Shown: in pieces, positions 35,690 to 46,165 of the stretch
Numbering within the stretch: the stretch's first letter is position 1
How the letters are laid out: every line of letters begins with the position of its first letter
NCBI RefSeq assembly: GCF_002575655.3
Contig: NC_053039.3
Span: 224,769,622 to 224,833,621, forward strand
DNA from: Aegilops tauschii subsp. strangulata
Lineage: Eukaryota > Streptophyta > Magnoliopsida > Poales > Poaceae
DNA length: 64,000 nucleotides
Direction of reading: 5' to 3'
Program-made: the position numbers and the translations under genes
The notes under the pieces: model-generated
Told to the model about the DNA's origin: nothing
The model's database searches: none
What the model saw: only the letters and a program-made list of their open reading frames with translations

Positions 35690-36312
35690 AGATTGTTGCG
35701 GTACACACGGTTGGTAAGACACAAACGTTTGCGATATGCACCATAATCGGAGACAGTTCATAGAGAGGAAACGTGTGCAAGCATGCCCACAGTTGCCGTT
35801 TGCAAAGCATGTGCGATGTCAGACTATCACAAACGGTGCGGGCAAACTAAACGTTTGTGTTAGTTGCCTTATCGTACACGATTCGCAACCATGAACTATT
35901 TCTGATGAAGTATGCATCGTAAATGTTGCACCACAGAATAGCGTGTGCGATAGTTGTCGTGTACGACGATGTTACGACGGTCCGACGTTTCGTAATCCTG
36001 TCCGACACTCGTACGACGATTAGCTAATCTTCTTAACGGTGAACCGTTTGTGATGGGCCGTGCATCACACACGTTCTATAATAGTGAACCGTTTGTGATG
36101 GGCCGCGCATCGTAAACGTAGCACCATAGAATACCGACTGCGATGGCAATGCGAGCAGAAACGAGTAGGAGTACTGTAGGGGCCATATCCCCGACGGTTT
36201 CTGGGTCGTGTGGGAAGGACCCCCCTATTGCCCACACTCACTTGGCGACGGTTCCAAATGCCGTCGCGGAAAGGGGTTAAAACCGTTTGTTTAGGACTGA
36301 CGCGCACCAGTG
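35690..36312. repeat. Right subterminal repeats of element B
   Basis: Repeats around ACACGGTTGGT, AACGTTTGCGATATGCA, AACCGTTTGTGATGGGCCG (twice, about 36042 and 36088) and ACGACGATT run to the tip at 36312. They mirror the word content at the left end, although the two sides are not simple reverse copies. Confidence 0.65.
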
Positions 36313-36315
36313 TTG

Positions 36316-36992
36316 TTGGCTTTAGCAAACCCAACGAGGCTCTAAATGGTAGCTCTCCATTCATCCATCTTGTCTACTACTGGGGGGGAGTTCAGCAATA
36401 GCGGAGCCCTTGCCATTTCTTCGGCCACCGTTCCTCACATGGCGTGGGAGGTAGAGCACGACACAAATCGACTACTGGATGAGCCAGAAGGAGCATTGTC
36501 GTGCTCCTGCCGTCTTGGACCAATCACCAGGGCAATCTGGCGCAGCCGAAGCTGTTCTTGTTGGCCAGCATCTTGGTCAACTGGGACCTTCCCATGCGGA
36601 CGTGGTCACGGAGGATCAATGGCTCCGCTCGGGGTCTTGTCACGTTCGCCCTGCGTGGGATGGAGCGTGCATCCTGTCGTCGTGCCTCTAGATGGCGCAG
36701 CCAGTGGATCTTGGATGACACCAGGGCAGGCGTCGACACTGCGTTGGTCGCGCTCACTGGCATGGCGAGGGGGCGGAAGCTGGGCGCCGCCTTGGCCCGC
36801 GCCATCGTGAGCATGCCCGTCGGAGAGTTGAGGGAACTGTGCCACTCCGGTGGCACCACTTCCTGCTCCGTCGGTGGTGAGGGTGTTGGTGGCGTCGTCC
36901 GCAGTGCCTGCCCCGCCCACCGTGGCTGCATCGCCCGTGATGCCCGCAGCCATAGGCGAGGAAGCCTTTGAAGCAGAAGGATGCGCCGCCAT
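36316..36992 (-). pseudogene. Gypsy gag N-terminal region
   Basis: On minus, ATG at 36992 opens MAAHPSASKASSPMAAGITG, an Ala/Gly/Thr-rich leader typical of grass Gypsy gag. Frame changes lead to LILRDHVRMGRSQLTKMLAN, then VAEEMARAPLLLNSPPVVDK, MDEWRATI, a TAG (36342-36344), and SLVGFAKANK at the element B border. The frame resumes at 21206. It lies just downstream of the LTR and primer site. Confidence 0.7.
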
Positions 36993-37108
36993 ACTGCTTT
37001 TCTTCTTGGGAGCAATTTATGATGCTAAAGGTGATGAAGATCGACGCGCTGGATACTGCCTCAGATTCGCACAAGCGACTTCGCCCCCCCTACCTGGCGC
37101 GCCAAAGA

Positions 37109-37997
37109 TGTCGGCGTGGAAGCACGATCACCTATGGGGCAGGGCTGCCCCTTTGTAGTCCGGCAAGGGTACGGTCATATTGCACAAAGAGCAGAAGCAG
37201 CAGGGCAACACAGCAATGGACAACTCTCTTTTACCCAGGTTCGGGCCACTTTGCAGCGTAAAACGCTACTCCTGCTATGGTGGATTGCACTAGAGGAACA
37301 CGAAGGAACAAAGTGCTCTAGCCCGGCAAGGGTGCCTCGGGGAGAGCAGCTACGCTTGTACAAGTGTTGAGGGATCAAGTGTTCGAACCCCTTGCTAGGC
37401 TGCCTCGAGCCTCCTTTTATAGTTTAAGGGGCGACCATAGTGGCAAAACAGTCATTTTAGTATGATTGGATAGCTATCAGTGCTATCATACCTAACTCTT
37501 GCAGTTAGGACAAAGTGCATTAAATGCACTGCCAGGTGTCATGCTGAGGTTGAAGCCCGGCAAGCCTGCCGCGCCGCTTATCCATCTTCTTGTTGTTAGC
37601 GTGACACACCATCTGGACGGGTGTCAATAAAGGTAATCTCCTCTCCGGCAGGTTGCCACGTGCCTGACATGATCCACCTAGTCACTTAAGAGCTTGACAC
37701 CATAGTGATTAATGACTTGCGTGCGATGAGGTGGGGCAGTGATGTCTTGGCGGGGATCTGTCGGTACGGAGCTTGCCGGGATCGATCTTGAAGGCCCCAG
37801 GAAGCCTTGCTGATGTGATCTAAGCTTGGTCCTCGGAGGCAGTCTCGACCCGGGCGGGCTCTCCTGCCCGGCAAGGGAGGCCTTCCCGAGGTGTTCCCTT
37901 GTTGAGCTGGTCTTCTTAATGCTCTCCTTGATCTCATGAAGAGCGGTTTCTCTGGCTCATCTTATGCCATGCACAAGTGCTTGATGTATGATCGACA
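37109..37997 (-). repeat. 5' LTR of the host Gypsy element
   Basis: On plus it begins TGTCGGCGTGG next to the reversed primer site (CCCTACCTGGCGCGCCAAAGA, 37088-37108) and plausibly ends ATGATCGACA at 37997, so the tips pair TGTCG/CGACA. An internal CCAGGTTCGGGCCACTTTGC is a phrase common in Triticeae Gypsy LTRs. The outer border is a best guess because the other LTR is missing. Confidence 0.65.
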
Positions 37998-38063
37998 TCT
38001 CGCCTGTGCGTGAGTCCGGGCTGCAAACATAAGTGTTTGCTGCACTAACAACTAGGCAAAGAG

Positions 38064-38702
38064 TTGCCGGCGGACAACCAACTCGAGACAGAGATCTCCA
38101 GGAAGCAAGCACCGGCCAACGAGTTGGCAATGTTGGCGGGCCAACCCATGGAGACGAAGAACTCCAAGAAACAAGCACTAGCCAAAGTGTTGACGATGTT
38201 GGTGGACGAACTCCTGAACAAAGAAAGCTGGAAGAACAACAAGGGCCCCACCATGCCTACCCCAGAAACTCTAATGGCCACCTATGAGAGGCTCAAGGCC
38301 GGGTTTGAGGAGATAGTCGCCGTTGAGAAGCAGTATTTCCCTGGCAAGGCGATGGCCCCCATCGAGGAGATGGCCCCCGGAGGGATGGGATCCCCAGGTG
38401 AGTTGCACAAGGTAAAAAAATGGCTTACCATAGTTGTGGTTTTTGATTATTTGCAATGTGCTTGCTAATATGTTAGGGTTGTGTGGGTGCCAGTGGATGT
38501 CCTTGATGATTCCGATGTCGCGGTCCATCCTGTGGACATCGCCCCAGAGATCGATTCCCATGCCGCTGCTCGTCCTGTGGACATCGCCCCAGAGATCGAT
38601 TCACATGCCGTTGTCCATCCTGTGAACATCGCCCCAGAGATCGATTCCCATGACGCTATCCGTGCTGTGGACATTGCCCGAGAGATCGATGACAAGAAAT
38701 AG
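38064..38702 (+). pseudogene. Unrecognised gene fragment with four 15-residue repeats
   Basis: A frame starting at 38064 has helix-like segments (ETLMATYERLKAGFEEIVAV) and ends GMGSPGELHK at a GTAAAA donor (38412). After an acceptor at 38476 the best coding frame is VWVPVDVLDDSDVAVH followed by four copies of PVDIAPEIDSHA-type units, each 45 bp, ending REIDDKK at 38702. The two parts do not join in phase with the visible sites, so at least one base has changed or the model is incomplete. I do not recognise the family. The style resembles the 9-residue-repeat exon in element B. Confidence 0.4.
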
Positions 38703-39245
38703 TTGGTCACGCTAGTCCTTCAACGTAGTTTGCATTGTGTTTAATTACCAGAATGATGCATGTTATCAAACCATCTTAGCGCTAGTGCACTATCTTGTGT
38801 GGGTGGTACTTGCTACTTTTGTTTGATAGTGAATCATGCGAACCCTCTCCGAGTTATGGAAACAGATGTATCCTCACTAGCTTTTGATGTAATATATGGC
38901 ATGCTTAGATGTAAGTTTGAACTATTTATCATATCAGCAGGGCTTGTTTGATGATTCTGGTGTTAGTAGGCTAGCTACTGTGCGAGCTATAGTACTTGCA
39001 AACACTCACCAAAGAGAAACGTTGGGGCCGATGAGCTCATGGTATGCTTATAGGTCTGGTCGTTGATCGGCCAATCGCCCAAGCTCCTAAAATTGTAGGC
39101 TTAGCGATCAATCAGACAATAGTCCATAATTATACATTAATTCACATCAAACTCAAAGAGTTGGTTCACGGATACATTCACATTAATAGCCAGCATTCGG
39201 AACAAAATGGGCACGTACTTGTAGCATGTGTGAATGTGTAATTTT
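38703..39245. other. Spacer without recognisable gene
   Basis: AT-rich sequence following the 15-residue-repeat fragment. I see no frame, repeat array or element end I can support. Confidence 0.4.
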
Positions 39246-39249
39246 TTGC

Positions 39250-39495
39250 TAGAAGCGTGAATGTGTAGTGACGTCGTACTTTCGGAGTGGCTACAGAGAG
39301 TGTGTACGTGTGCTAGAGAGGGGTTGTGGTATGGAGAGAGATCTAGAGAGAGAGAAAGACCCTCCATTTCTTTCTAGTCGTCAACAAAATCATAGCAGTA
39401 CAGAGATATACAAATCCTAGAACATTGGCATTAGGCGGGCTAGATCCATAGCTCGGGACCCCTACTCGAGATCTGTCAGTTTTGACACTGACAGG
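39250..39495 (-). repeat. Gypsy-type LTR fragment
   Basis: On minus the segment starts TGTCAGTGTCAAAACTGACA, then AGATCTCGAGTAGGGGTCCC, matching the common start of Triticeae Gypsy LTRs (TGTCGGTGTCAAAACCGGCG type). It runs to an undefined end near a GA-rich stretch (39325-39360). No partner LTR is seen in the window. Confidence 0.5.
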
Positions 39496-42400
39496 GAGTC
39501 CTCCCCTCCTTGTGTGGCGCCCCTTCTCTCCCCTCCAACCTATATATACTAGATGACTTTGGCACTTATGATCACACAAGTTTTTGAAGCCTCCTCTAGT
39601 TCTCTAGTTCTAGTTCTAGTTGTCCTAGCTGATCAATTAGATCTAGACCTAGATCCTCTAATCCTCGTAATTAGAAGCTCAATGTGGTTCTAATCTCCTC
39701 CCTCTAATTTTCTGGCCACGGTTAGCTCTGGACGGCAAAGCGCGGCCGGATCGTGAAGACCGTATGCTTGCATCTTGTAGAGAGGCCATGCTTTCTGTCT
39801 TTCGTCCGAGGAACTAATCGTGGGTGGTTCGCAAGATCGTTCATCTATGATTTGAGGGACTCCAAGGGCAATCTACACCGACTTGTCTTCTTCCGCTGCA
39901 ACTCGGAGTCGACAACGATCGAATCCAAACCGTTAATGCATCTTCACATTGTTCTCGGGTGTTCGTATGGCTATTTTTTAAATTTTCTGTTACGCTTCGC
40001 AAAAACTATGACCTTGAGGTAGAAGCTTGTTCTCTTGTCACACATATTGGCATCACTACCTCACATTTGCATGTTTGGCCCCATAAAGTGATATTGCTTC
40101 TTGGCCATGATTATGGTGCCTTCCATTGTGCTCGATTCACATGCTTACATGCCATGCCACAATCCTTTGTCACACCATATGCTATGCATGATGACGACAC
40201 TTGTTCGATGAATCACCACTTGAATGCTTGGTTTTGCACTAACGCTAACCACATTTCTTTTTCCAAGTATTTGTTGTCCTTACTCATTTGAAGGAATCAC
40301 AAGGCAGTGCGACATTGGAGAGTGCCCATTTTGAGCTTCAAGACGATGAATGCTTGGTGATCGTACACTTCTACACGACGACGACATCTCTTTCCCATGG
40401 TGATTTGGTTTTTGATCCGAGGACAGATCTTTCCCGAGGGGGAGGAGATGATGCAGAGCATCCTACGGACATCGGCATGTCAAAATTCCATTTGGCAAGT
40501 GACATGTGTGACATCCACTCCACATACATAAATGTGAATCATCTCCTTTTACGCGTGCTAAGAACCGAGGATGGTATACTACTTGACACTTCTCTCGTGT
40601 GCATGCACATGTATTATCGAAGCCTCAAGGATGACGAGGAGGAGTGCAAGCGCCAAAGAATGCACATGCCATCCACGAGGGAAGCGTGGAAGCGAAGACG
40701 GAAAAAGACGAAGCTGCTGAACCTACAGCGGCCGGACATCCAATGCCTGTGCAGCCGACAAGGAGCCGCACTAGCGGATGACCGAAGCGCATCGACGGCC
40801 GGACATCCGACGCTACACGGTCGGGCCGGACATCCAGGACGCTTGCTGGAAATTTTGCGAGAGGTCACCCGAAGATTGGCCATTGCTTGGCCGGACATCC
40901 GACACCTCACGAGAGGCAGGACATCCGACGCCTGCCTGCATGCAGTGTCGGGCCAGAGGCCCATGTATCTTCCTCTCACTTACCCCTTCGTGGACTAGCC
41001 TATAAATAGACCCCCCTCCTCATTTCTACCGTTAGCTAAGATTATAACTACACTTGAGCTTAGCTCATGTATCTTCCCTTGTGGGGCTCCTCTTGAGAGA
41101 GAGACTATCACGCCCAGTATGCCATCCTATCCGAGAACATCTTTATCCCACTTATAAAATAATATTTCGGAGGTGCCGCGGGCACGTGCGAGTGTCACTG
41201 GGCTCAGAACGGGCAACAAAGAGAACTGGGAGACCCGAAAACTATAGACAGATGCAAGTTTTGAAAAACATGCAGATGAGATGCATATGATGACATGGCA
41301 AAGTGCAACACGCAAGCGAATGACATGGCAACGATGGCGAATAAACGAAAGACATCTAGAGCATCGGTCTCGGGGCATCACAACACTCCCCCACTAACAG
41401 AAGATCTCATCCCGAGATCTTAGGAACGAAACAGAAGAGGAAGAGGAAGAGGTAAAACAAGAGCTGAAGAGGGAAGATGAACAAAGTCGACAGCACTCGG
41501 GTAGAAAGACGAACGACGATTATGACGAGAATTAAAAGCTCAAGGAACAAGATAGACTCTGAAACCACTCCGGTTAGAACAAGATAGAAAAGGAATAAGA
41601 ATGAAAGAATTGGGATAGCATCCCAGTATAAGAGAAAAGGAGAGGTTGACAAGATGCAAGACTGGAAAAGAGGACACTGACACTCCGGTAAAATGGATTA
41701 GCAAGGAAAGAACAAGGTCTTGGTGAAATGAGATGATGGGCGAAAGAGCAACATCACAATGCCTCCGGAACAAAAGAATAGAAGCTAAATCATTGAAAGG
41801 AAAAAGAAAAGGTGGAACAAAAGACAACTTCCACCATAATTGAAATAAGGAGCGTCCTTACAAGCAAGGATTGAATGGAGTTGTTGGAAATTCAACAACG
41901 AAAAGAATAAGCTTATTGTGGGCTTATGGAAAACATCTCAAAATTATGAGGTGATAACCAGCCATTAACGGAAAAATTGATCGCTTGAGATGATTGAAAA
42001 GATGCAAAACACCACATCAAAGAGAATGCGAGAATGAATTGCACTTCGGAATGCAAGAAGAAGAATACTTGAACTCCAACAAGAATCTTGACGGACTTGA
42101 AGAATGAATTAAATCCTTGACGAGAATGGGTTAAATCCTTTATGAACCACCATGAAGAACTCTGGTAAACAAAAGGATTAAAGAAACGAATGTTGAAAAT
42201 AATAAGATGAAGCCTTGCGATGATTTAGATGGAGCTTCACGACGAGACAAGCGAGAAAACTTGGAACTCCGGAAAAGAAAAGATGAACAACTTAGAACCG
42301 AGAGATTATTCATCATGAACAATCTCCGAGGGAAGGAATTACTTGACCACGATGAAATAAGAATAAGAATTGCGCTATACTTATCCTCATCAAATTCAAT

Positions 42401-44013
42401 TGATGACAAACGGATTTGGCATGCAACTTATTCCTCTTGAAAAGGATTGAGGAGAGATATAGCGCAAACTTGGGAAGGTCTTCAACGAATCACCGGTAGG
42501 ATTTTTGGAAAGGACGAATAAATTGATACGAAGGAAGAGAAATCTTGAACGAACCACCGTAAGAATTTGAAAATGAATGAAGATTAGAGAACGAATCGCC
42601 GGGAAGAATTAGAAAGCGAATGAAGATACTTGAGGGAATTTAGATGCAAGAGAACGAAGAGATCATGAGCTGACTAAAGAATACTTGAGCGAAGCACCGG
42701 AAGAATATGTAGACGAACATAGAGGCATTAATTTAGAATAATTGGAGAACGAAGCTGAAAACTTAGAACGAAGCTGAAAACTTAGAACGAAGGAATCTTC
42801 TGAAATGATGGCCTTCAGATGATCTAGAAACAAAGGCAACTCCTGAATTGCTTCAGATGGGTATGAAAAGAATGCTCACAATCAGAAAGAATTTATGAGT
42901 ATGGCATGAAGCTAGAACTATGAATCTTCAAGAGAACGGACCTAGATTTAGGAGAAATTCTTCTTCGGTCTTCAATGCTGAGAAGACGATGAGGAACACC
43001 ACCAAAATTATTGAGACACTCCGGAGCAATGAAGAATAGAAAGGTTGAGAGAAAAATGAAATTGAAAGCAATCTTGGAAAAGGCATATGACTGATGAAAA
43101 TTCATTCTTATGTCAAACTTTGAAAAGAATTTGAGAATAGCTCCGGAAAAATTAGAAGAGCCAGGTAAGATCCTGGGGATAAACCTGTGGGTTAGGGCCC
43201 ACTCAAAAGAAACACCGTTGAGAATGATCAGTTGAAAGAGAGATGACACACCGGAACAGTTGAAAGACTTGAATAAGGTGACAACCTCGAATTAATTTGA
43301 ACGCAAACACAAATCTTTTGAGACGTCTTCAGCACTCCAGAACGATTAAATGGCGAGAGACGAACGAGCAAGAGGAGACACTTGAGCCAAGGAAAAAAAT
43401 ATGATCAACCAAAAAAAACTAGGATCGAATCCACCGAGCGGTGCGAGTGTCACGCCCAATATGCCATCCTATCCGAGAACATCTTTATCCCATTTATAAA
43501 ATAATATTTCGGAGGTGCCGCAGGCGGTGCGAGTGTAGCTGGGCTCAGAACGGGCAACGAAGAGAACTGGGAGACCCGACAACTATGGATGGATGCAAGT
43601 TTTGAAAAACGTGTAGATGAGATGCACATGATGACATGGCAAAGTGCAACACACAAGCGAATGACATGGCAACGACGGCGAATAAACGGAAGACATCTAG
43701 AGCATCGGTCTCTGGGCGTCACAAAGACACTCCGTCGGAGTTCAAGACCTCCATTAGAGAAGATCCTTAGGGATTCAAGACCCATCTCTCCATGAGATTT
43801 GGATGAGCTACTTTTGTATCTTTATTTCCCTTGTTGTTTTTGGATCATGATGCATCCTATGTATTGCTTGTGATTTGAGTACTTGATGTGAATCTTGTCC
43901 AATAAAGTGTTTCTCCTTGTGATATCTCATGTTCTCCTCTCGTGTTTTTGGTGTTCCTCCTCGAATCCATCTGCAATTCATGAACATCGGGCTACCTAGG
44001 GTTTTGTCCTACA
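39496..44013 (+). mobile_element. 3' remnant of a Gypsy element: pol end and LTR-like region, interrupted
   Basis: At 40390-40470 the sequence encodes DLVFDPRTDLSRGGGDDAEH, resembling the C-terminus found just before the 3' LTR in several Triticeae Gypsy elements. Downstream, CCGGACATCC-rich sequence (40730-40930), a CCTATAAATAG TATA-like box (40999-41009) and a long AT-rich tail ending near GTTTTGTCCTACA (44013) look like an LTR. The LTR is split by a small LTR element at 41106-43723. The part at 39496-40280 is probably more of this or an older element, but I find no clear domain. Confidence 0.45.
41106..43723 (+). mobile_element. 2.6-kb coding-poor LTR element (LARD/TRIM-like)
   Basis: Direct repeats of 276-277 bp at 41106-41382 and 43448-43723 start TRTCACGCCCARTATGCCAT and end CGTCACA or CATCACA. 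The flanks GAGAC (41101-41105) and AAGAC (43724-43728) are a 4/5 match for a 5-bp duplication. The 2.1-kb interior is A/G-rich on plus (GAATGAAGAA-type words), begins ACACTCCCCCACTAACAGAA, and has no coding sequence I can support. It interrupts the LTR-like region around it. Confidence 0.8.
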
Positions 44014-44527
44014 TCAAATATTCAATGTGATCAGATTGGATGTTCGTTCAGAAAAATGTTTTGATGTTTGAGTGCCCTGTTTCGGGGCCGCTGTTGAAGA
44101 TTTTTTTAGTACTCTAAAAGTTATTTTTTGTGTCATTAATTTTGCTTCAACTATGTTTTCTATTTTTAGAATTGTATTTCAACCATTTTTTTAGTACCTT
44201 GTTATAGGGCAGCTGTTGGAGACGTGGAAACAATGCACCACACATGGCAAGCTGCCCCCGAAGCGTGGGGGTGGGGCATCTCGTCGTCACGGAAAGACCA
44301 TTTTATCCCTGGTATGGCATCGAATTTACTTCCACACACCTTGCGCCTACGTCACTCGAGCCATCATCGTCTTCCTCTTCTTTCTTCCCCTCCCCCACTC
44401 CTATCCTTCTCCCTTAAGTGCTCCAACTACCCAGTAGTGCCCACCAACCCGCGAACCTTCTAGAACACGCCATCGGTTGAGCGAGACGGAACCCTAGGCG
44501 AGCGTCGGAGCTTGGAGGGGACGGACG

Positions 44528-44542
44528 ATGCGCGCCCGGTGA
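44528..44542 (+). CDS. Short upstream ORF before the kinase
   Basis: ATG CGC GCC CGG TGA encodes four residues 38 bp upstream of the kinase start, in the likely 5' leader. If transcribed it could lower translation of the main frame. The transcription start is unknown, and a CT-rich tract at 44370-44420 may mark it. Confidence 0.3.
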   Translation: MRAR

Positions 44543-44579
44543 CCCTCTCGGGCGGCGGCGGCGGAGGGTTTGCGGGGGG

Positions 44580-46131
44580 ATGGCAGTGGCGGCTGAGGGT
44601 GGGAGCGTGGAGGAGGGCGTGGGGGAGAGCTCTTCTCCTCCGCGTGAGGCGCCGCCCGCGCCCGCCGTGTCGGGCGGGAGCGGCGGAGGCGGGGGAGCCC
44701 CCCGCGACATCTGCACCCAGGTGTTCGAGCGGCTCGTCGCCGACGGCAACGAGGAGGCGGCAGGCCCCGACTTCCGCGTCCAGCTCGAGGCCCATTTCGC
44801 GCGGCTTCCATTCAGGTGATCGGTTAGCTCTGCCAATGTCTCTGTGCTCGGGACCGCGTTTCAGATTGTTTTGGGCTTCTCCATTAGGTCTCGCGATGGT
44901 TAATGGCTAGTATTGTGCTAGCATATAAAAACTGTTGCCGCGGAGTACGTTCCAGTGTTCGCTGGTGTTTCATTCGCTGGGAGTGGTGTTGTGTTTGACT
45001 TGGCTACGGAATTGAACCGTCAGTATTTTTGCTGGGGAATTCGAGTTGTTTAGATTTTATCTACAGTCATGTCGAGGAGGGCAATCAGCAGGCTTACTGT
45101 GCTCACTCGATTTTGAACTGCTCTCTTCTGGGCTTAAGCTAAGCTTCGATTTAAATCAAGTGAATATTACTGGATTCAGACCATTATCTTCCAGAAAGGA
45201 ATTCTTGTTCTGGACGCTTGCCCTTTACTTTTTCTTTTATCCAAGAAACTGAGCTTGCACTTTACTTGGTTGCTGGCTTGTTATGCTTCTGGTTATCTGG
45301 TATTTTATGTTCGTATAGAATGAATGAATTATTGGTTACATTCTTGTATTATTCTCATATTCGCCATTTGCAAATCCTCTTCTCTGTGGGAATTGTTCCC
45401 TTTTTAATACTACCTCATATCTGGAAATGAAGCTGTTGCAGTCATTATTTTGGATTCAGTATTCCTGGGCCAGTTAATTATTCCGTCTTTGTCTTTTGTA
45501 CACTCATAGGGCTAATATTGGTTCATCTTTGTTTTTCTCATTCTGTAGCTATCAACTTGATATCAATGTCGACAAATCAGCAGATGTCTTGGTCCATCAG
45601 AAGGTCTTGGCGGAAGCAAAGGATCCTCTGAGGCGCCCTGCTTTCCGTGTCCGTTTTTTGAGGGTAAAGCTCTTACGTTAGTTGGATTTTTGACAAGCAG
45701 CTAATTAGTGCTATGTGACAACTGTACCTTCCTTTATTGGCTAGTGGATGTTGTTGAATTCTAGCTAGTAGTTACATATGATGCTTCTGCAGAAACACTC
45801 CCTCGGTGTTATTATTTGGCTAATTTTAGTTGGAAAGAAATGGTGATACTGGCCTGCCCCTGACAGTAGAAATTCTGTATCAAATGAATATTGGAACATA
45901 AGCGACTTAAGCTGTCATGCCATAATACATGACAGTTGATTATCTTGTGGTGAAAATTGTCATAGGACAGGTGACTTGTGAAGCTTGAGTACATGCTATA
46001 TTGTTTATGTGAAGCATGTTTGTTTGGCTAATACAGTGCCTTAATTGGGTGTGCATATAATTATTTGATATCTCATGATTTAGATGGAATGATTGTCAAC
46101 AGAGAAGGTTCCTTAGCTTCTATATTTCTAC

Positions 46132-46165
<34 letters not shown>

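Larger units (their letters stand above)
21207..36312. mobile_element. 15.1-kb CACTA-like element B carrying gene cargo, no transposase seen
   Basis: The left end is CACTACTGCAGG and the right end, read on minus, is CACTGGTGCGCG, so the tips share CACT--TGC. TTG flanks both sides (21204-21206 and 36313-36315), the 3-bp duplication expected for CACTA. Joining the flanks restores the host gag frame. Blocks of ACGGTT/TGCGATG-type repeats lie inside both ends (21230-21900 and 35700-36310). The interior carries four decayed gene-like units, a two-level minisatellite and MITE pieces. I recognise neither TNP2-type nor Transposase_24 proteins. Assignment to CACTA rests on tips, duplication size and repeats. 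The TIR match is short, and internal copies of the same repeats (26900-27000, 32090-32370) leave open that it is a composite of two elements. Confidence 0.72.
9505..37997 (-). mobile_element. Old Gypsy (Ty3-like) LTR retrotransposon, minus strand, split by two insertions and truncated at its 3' end
   Basis: In the minus direction the order is LTR (37997-37109), primer site, gag start (36992), [element B], gag, protease and RT (21206-18187), [7.3-kb LTR element], then end of RT and RNase H (10870-9505). The 3' end and second LTR are missing where pol meets the zinc-knuckle pseudogene. Removing the two insertions rejoins the host frame. At the first, RT continues as GCVAALSRF into ISKSNERALPFF, sharing AATCT. 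At the second, gag continues as SLVGFAKANK into LQRAEPSQR, sharing TTG. All coding parts contain frameshifts or stops, so the element is dead. Confidence 0.85.

Noticed and set aside
36346..37015. Plus-strand Ser/Arg-rich frames near the Gypsy gag start
   Set aside because: The minus frame has gag-like content and continues the host gag; the plus frames are its complement.
40288..40998. 236-codon intact protein
   Set aside because: Only the short FDPRTDLSRGGGDDAEH part resembles a known Gypsy C-terminus; the rest is LTR-like CCGGACATCC repeat sequence.
44414..44836. Minus-strand frames overlapping the first kinase exon
   Set aside because: Ala/Pro/Arg-rich shadows of a GC-rich exon; the plus exon splices into a complete kinase.
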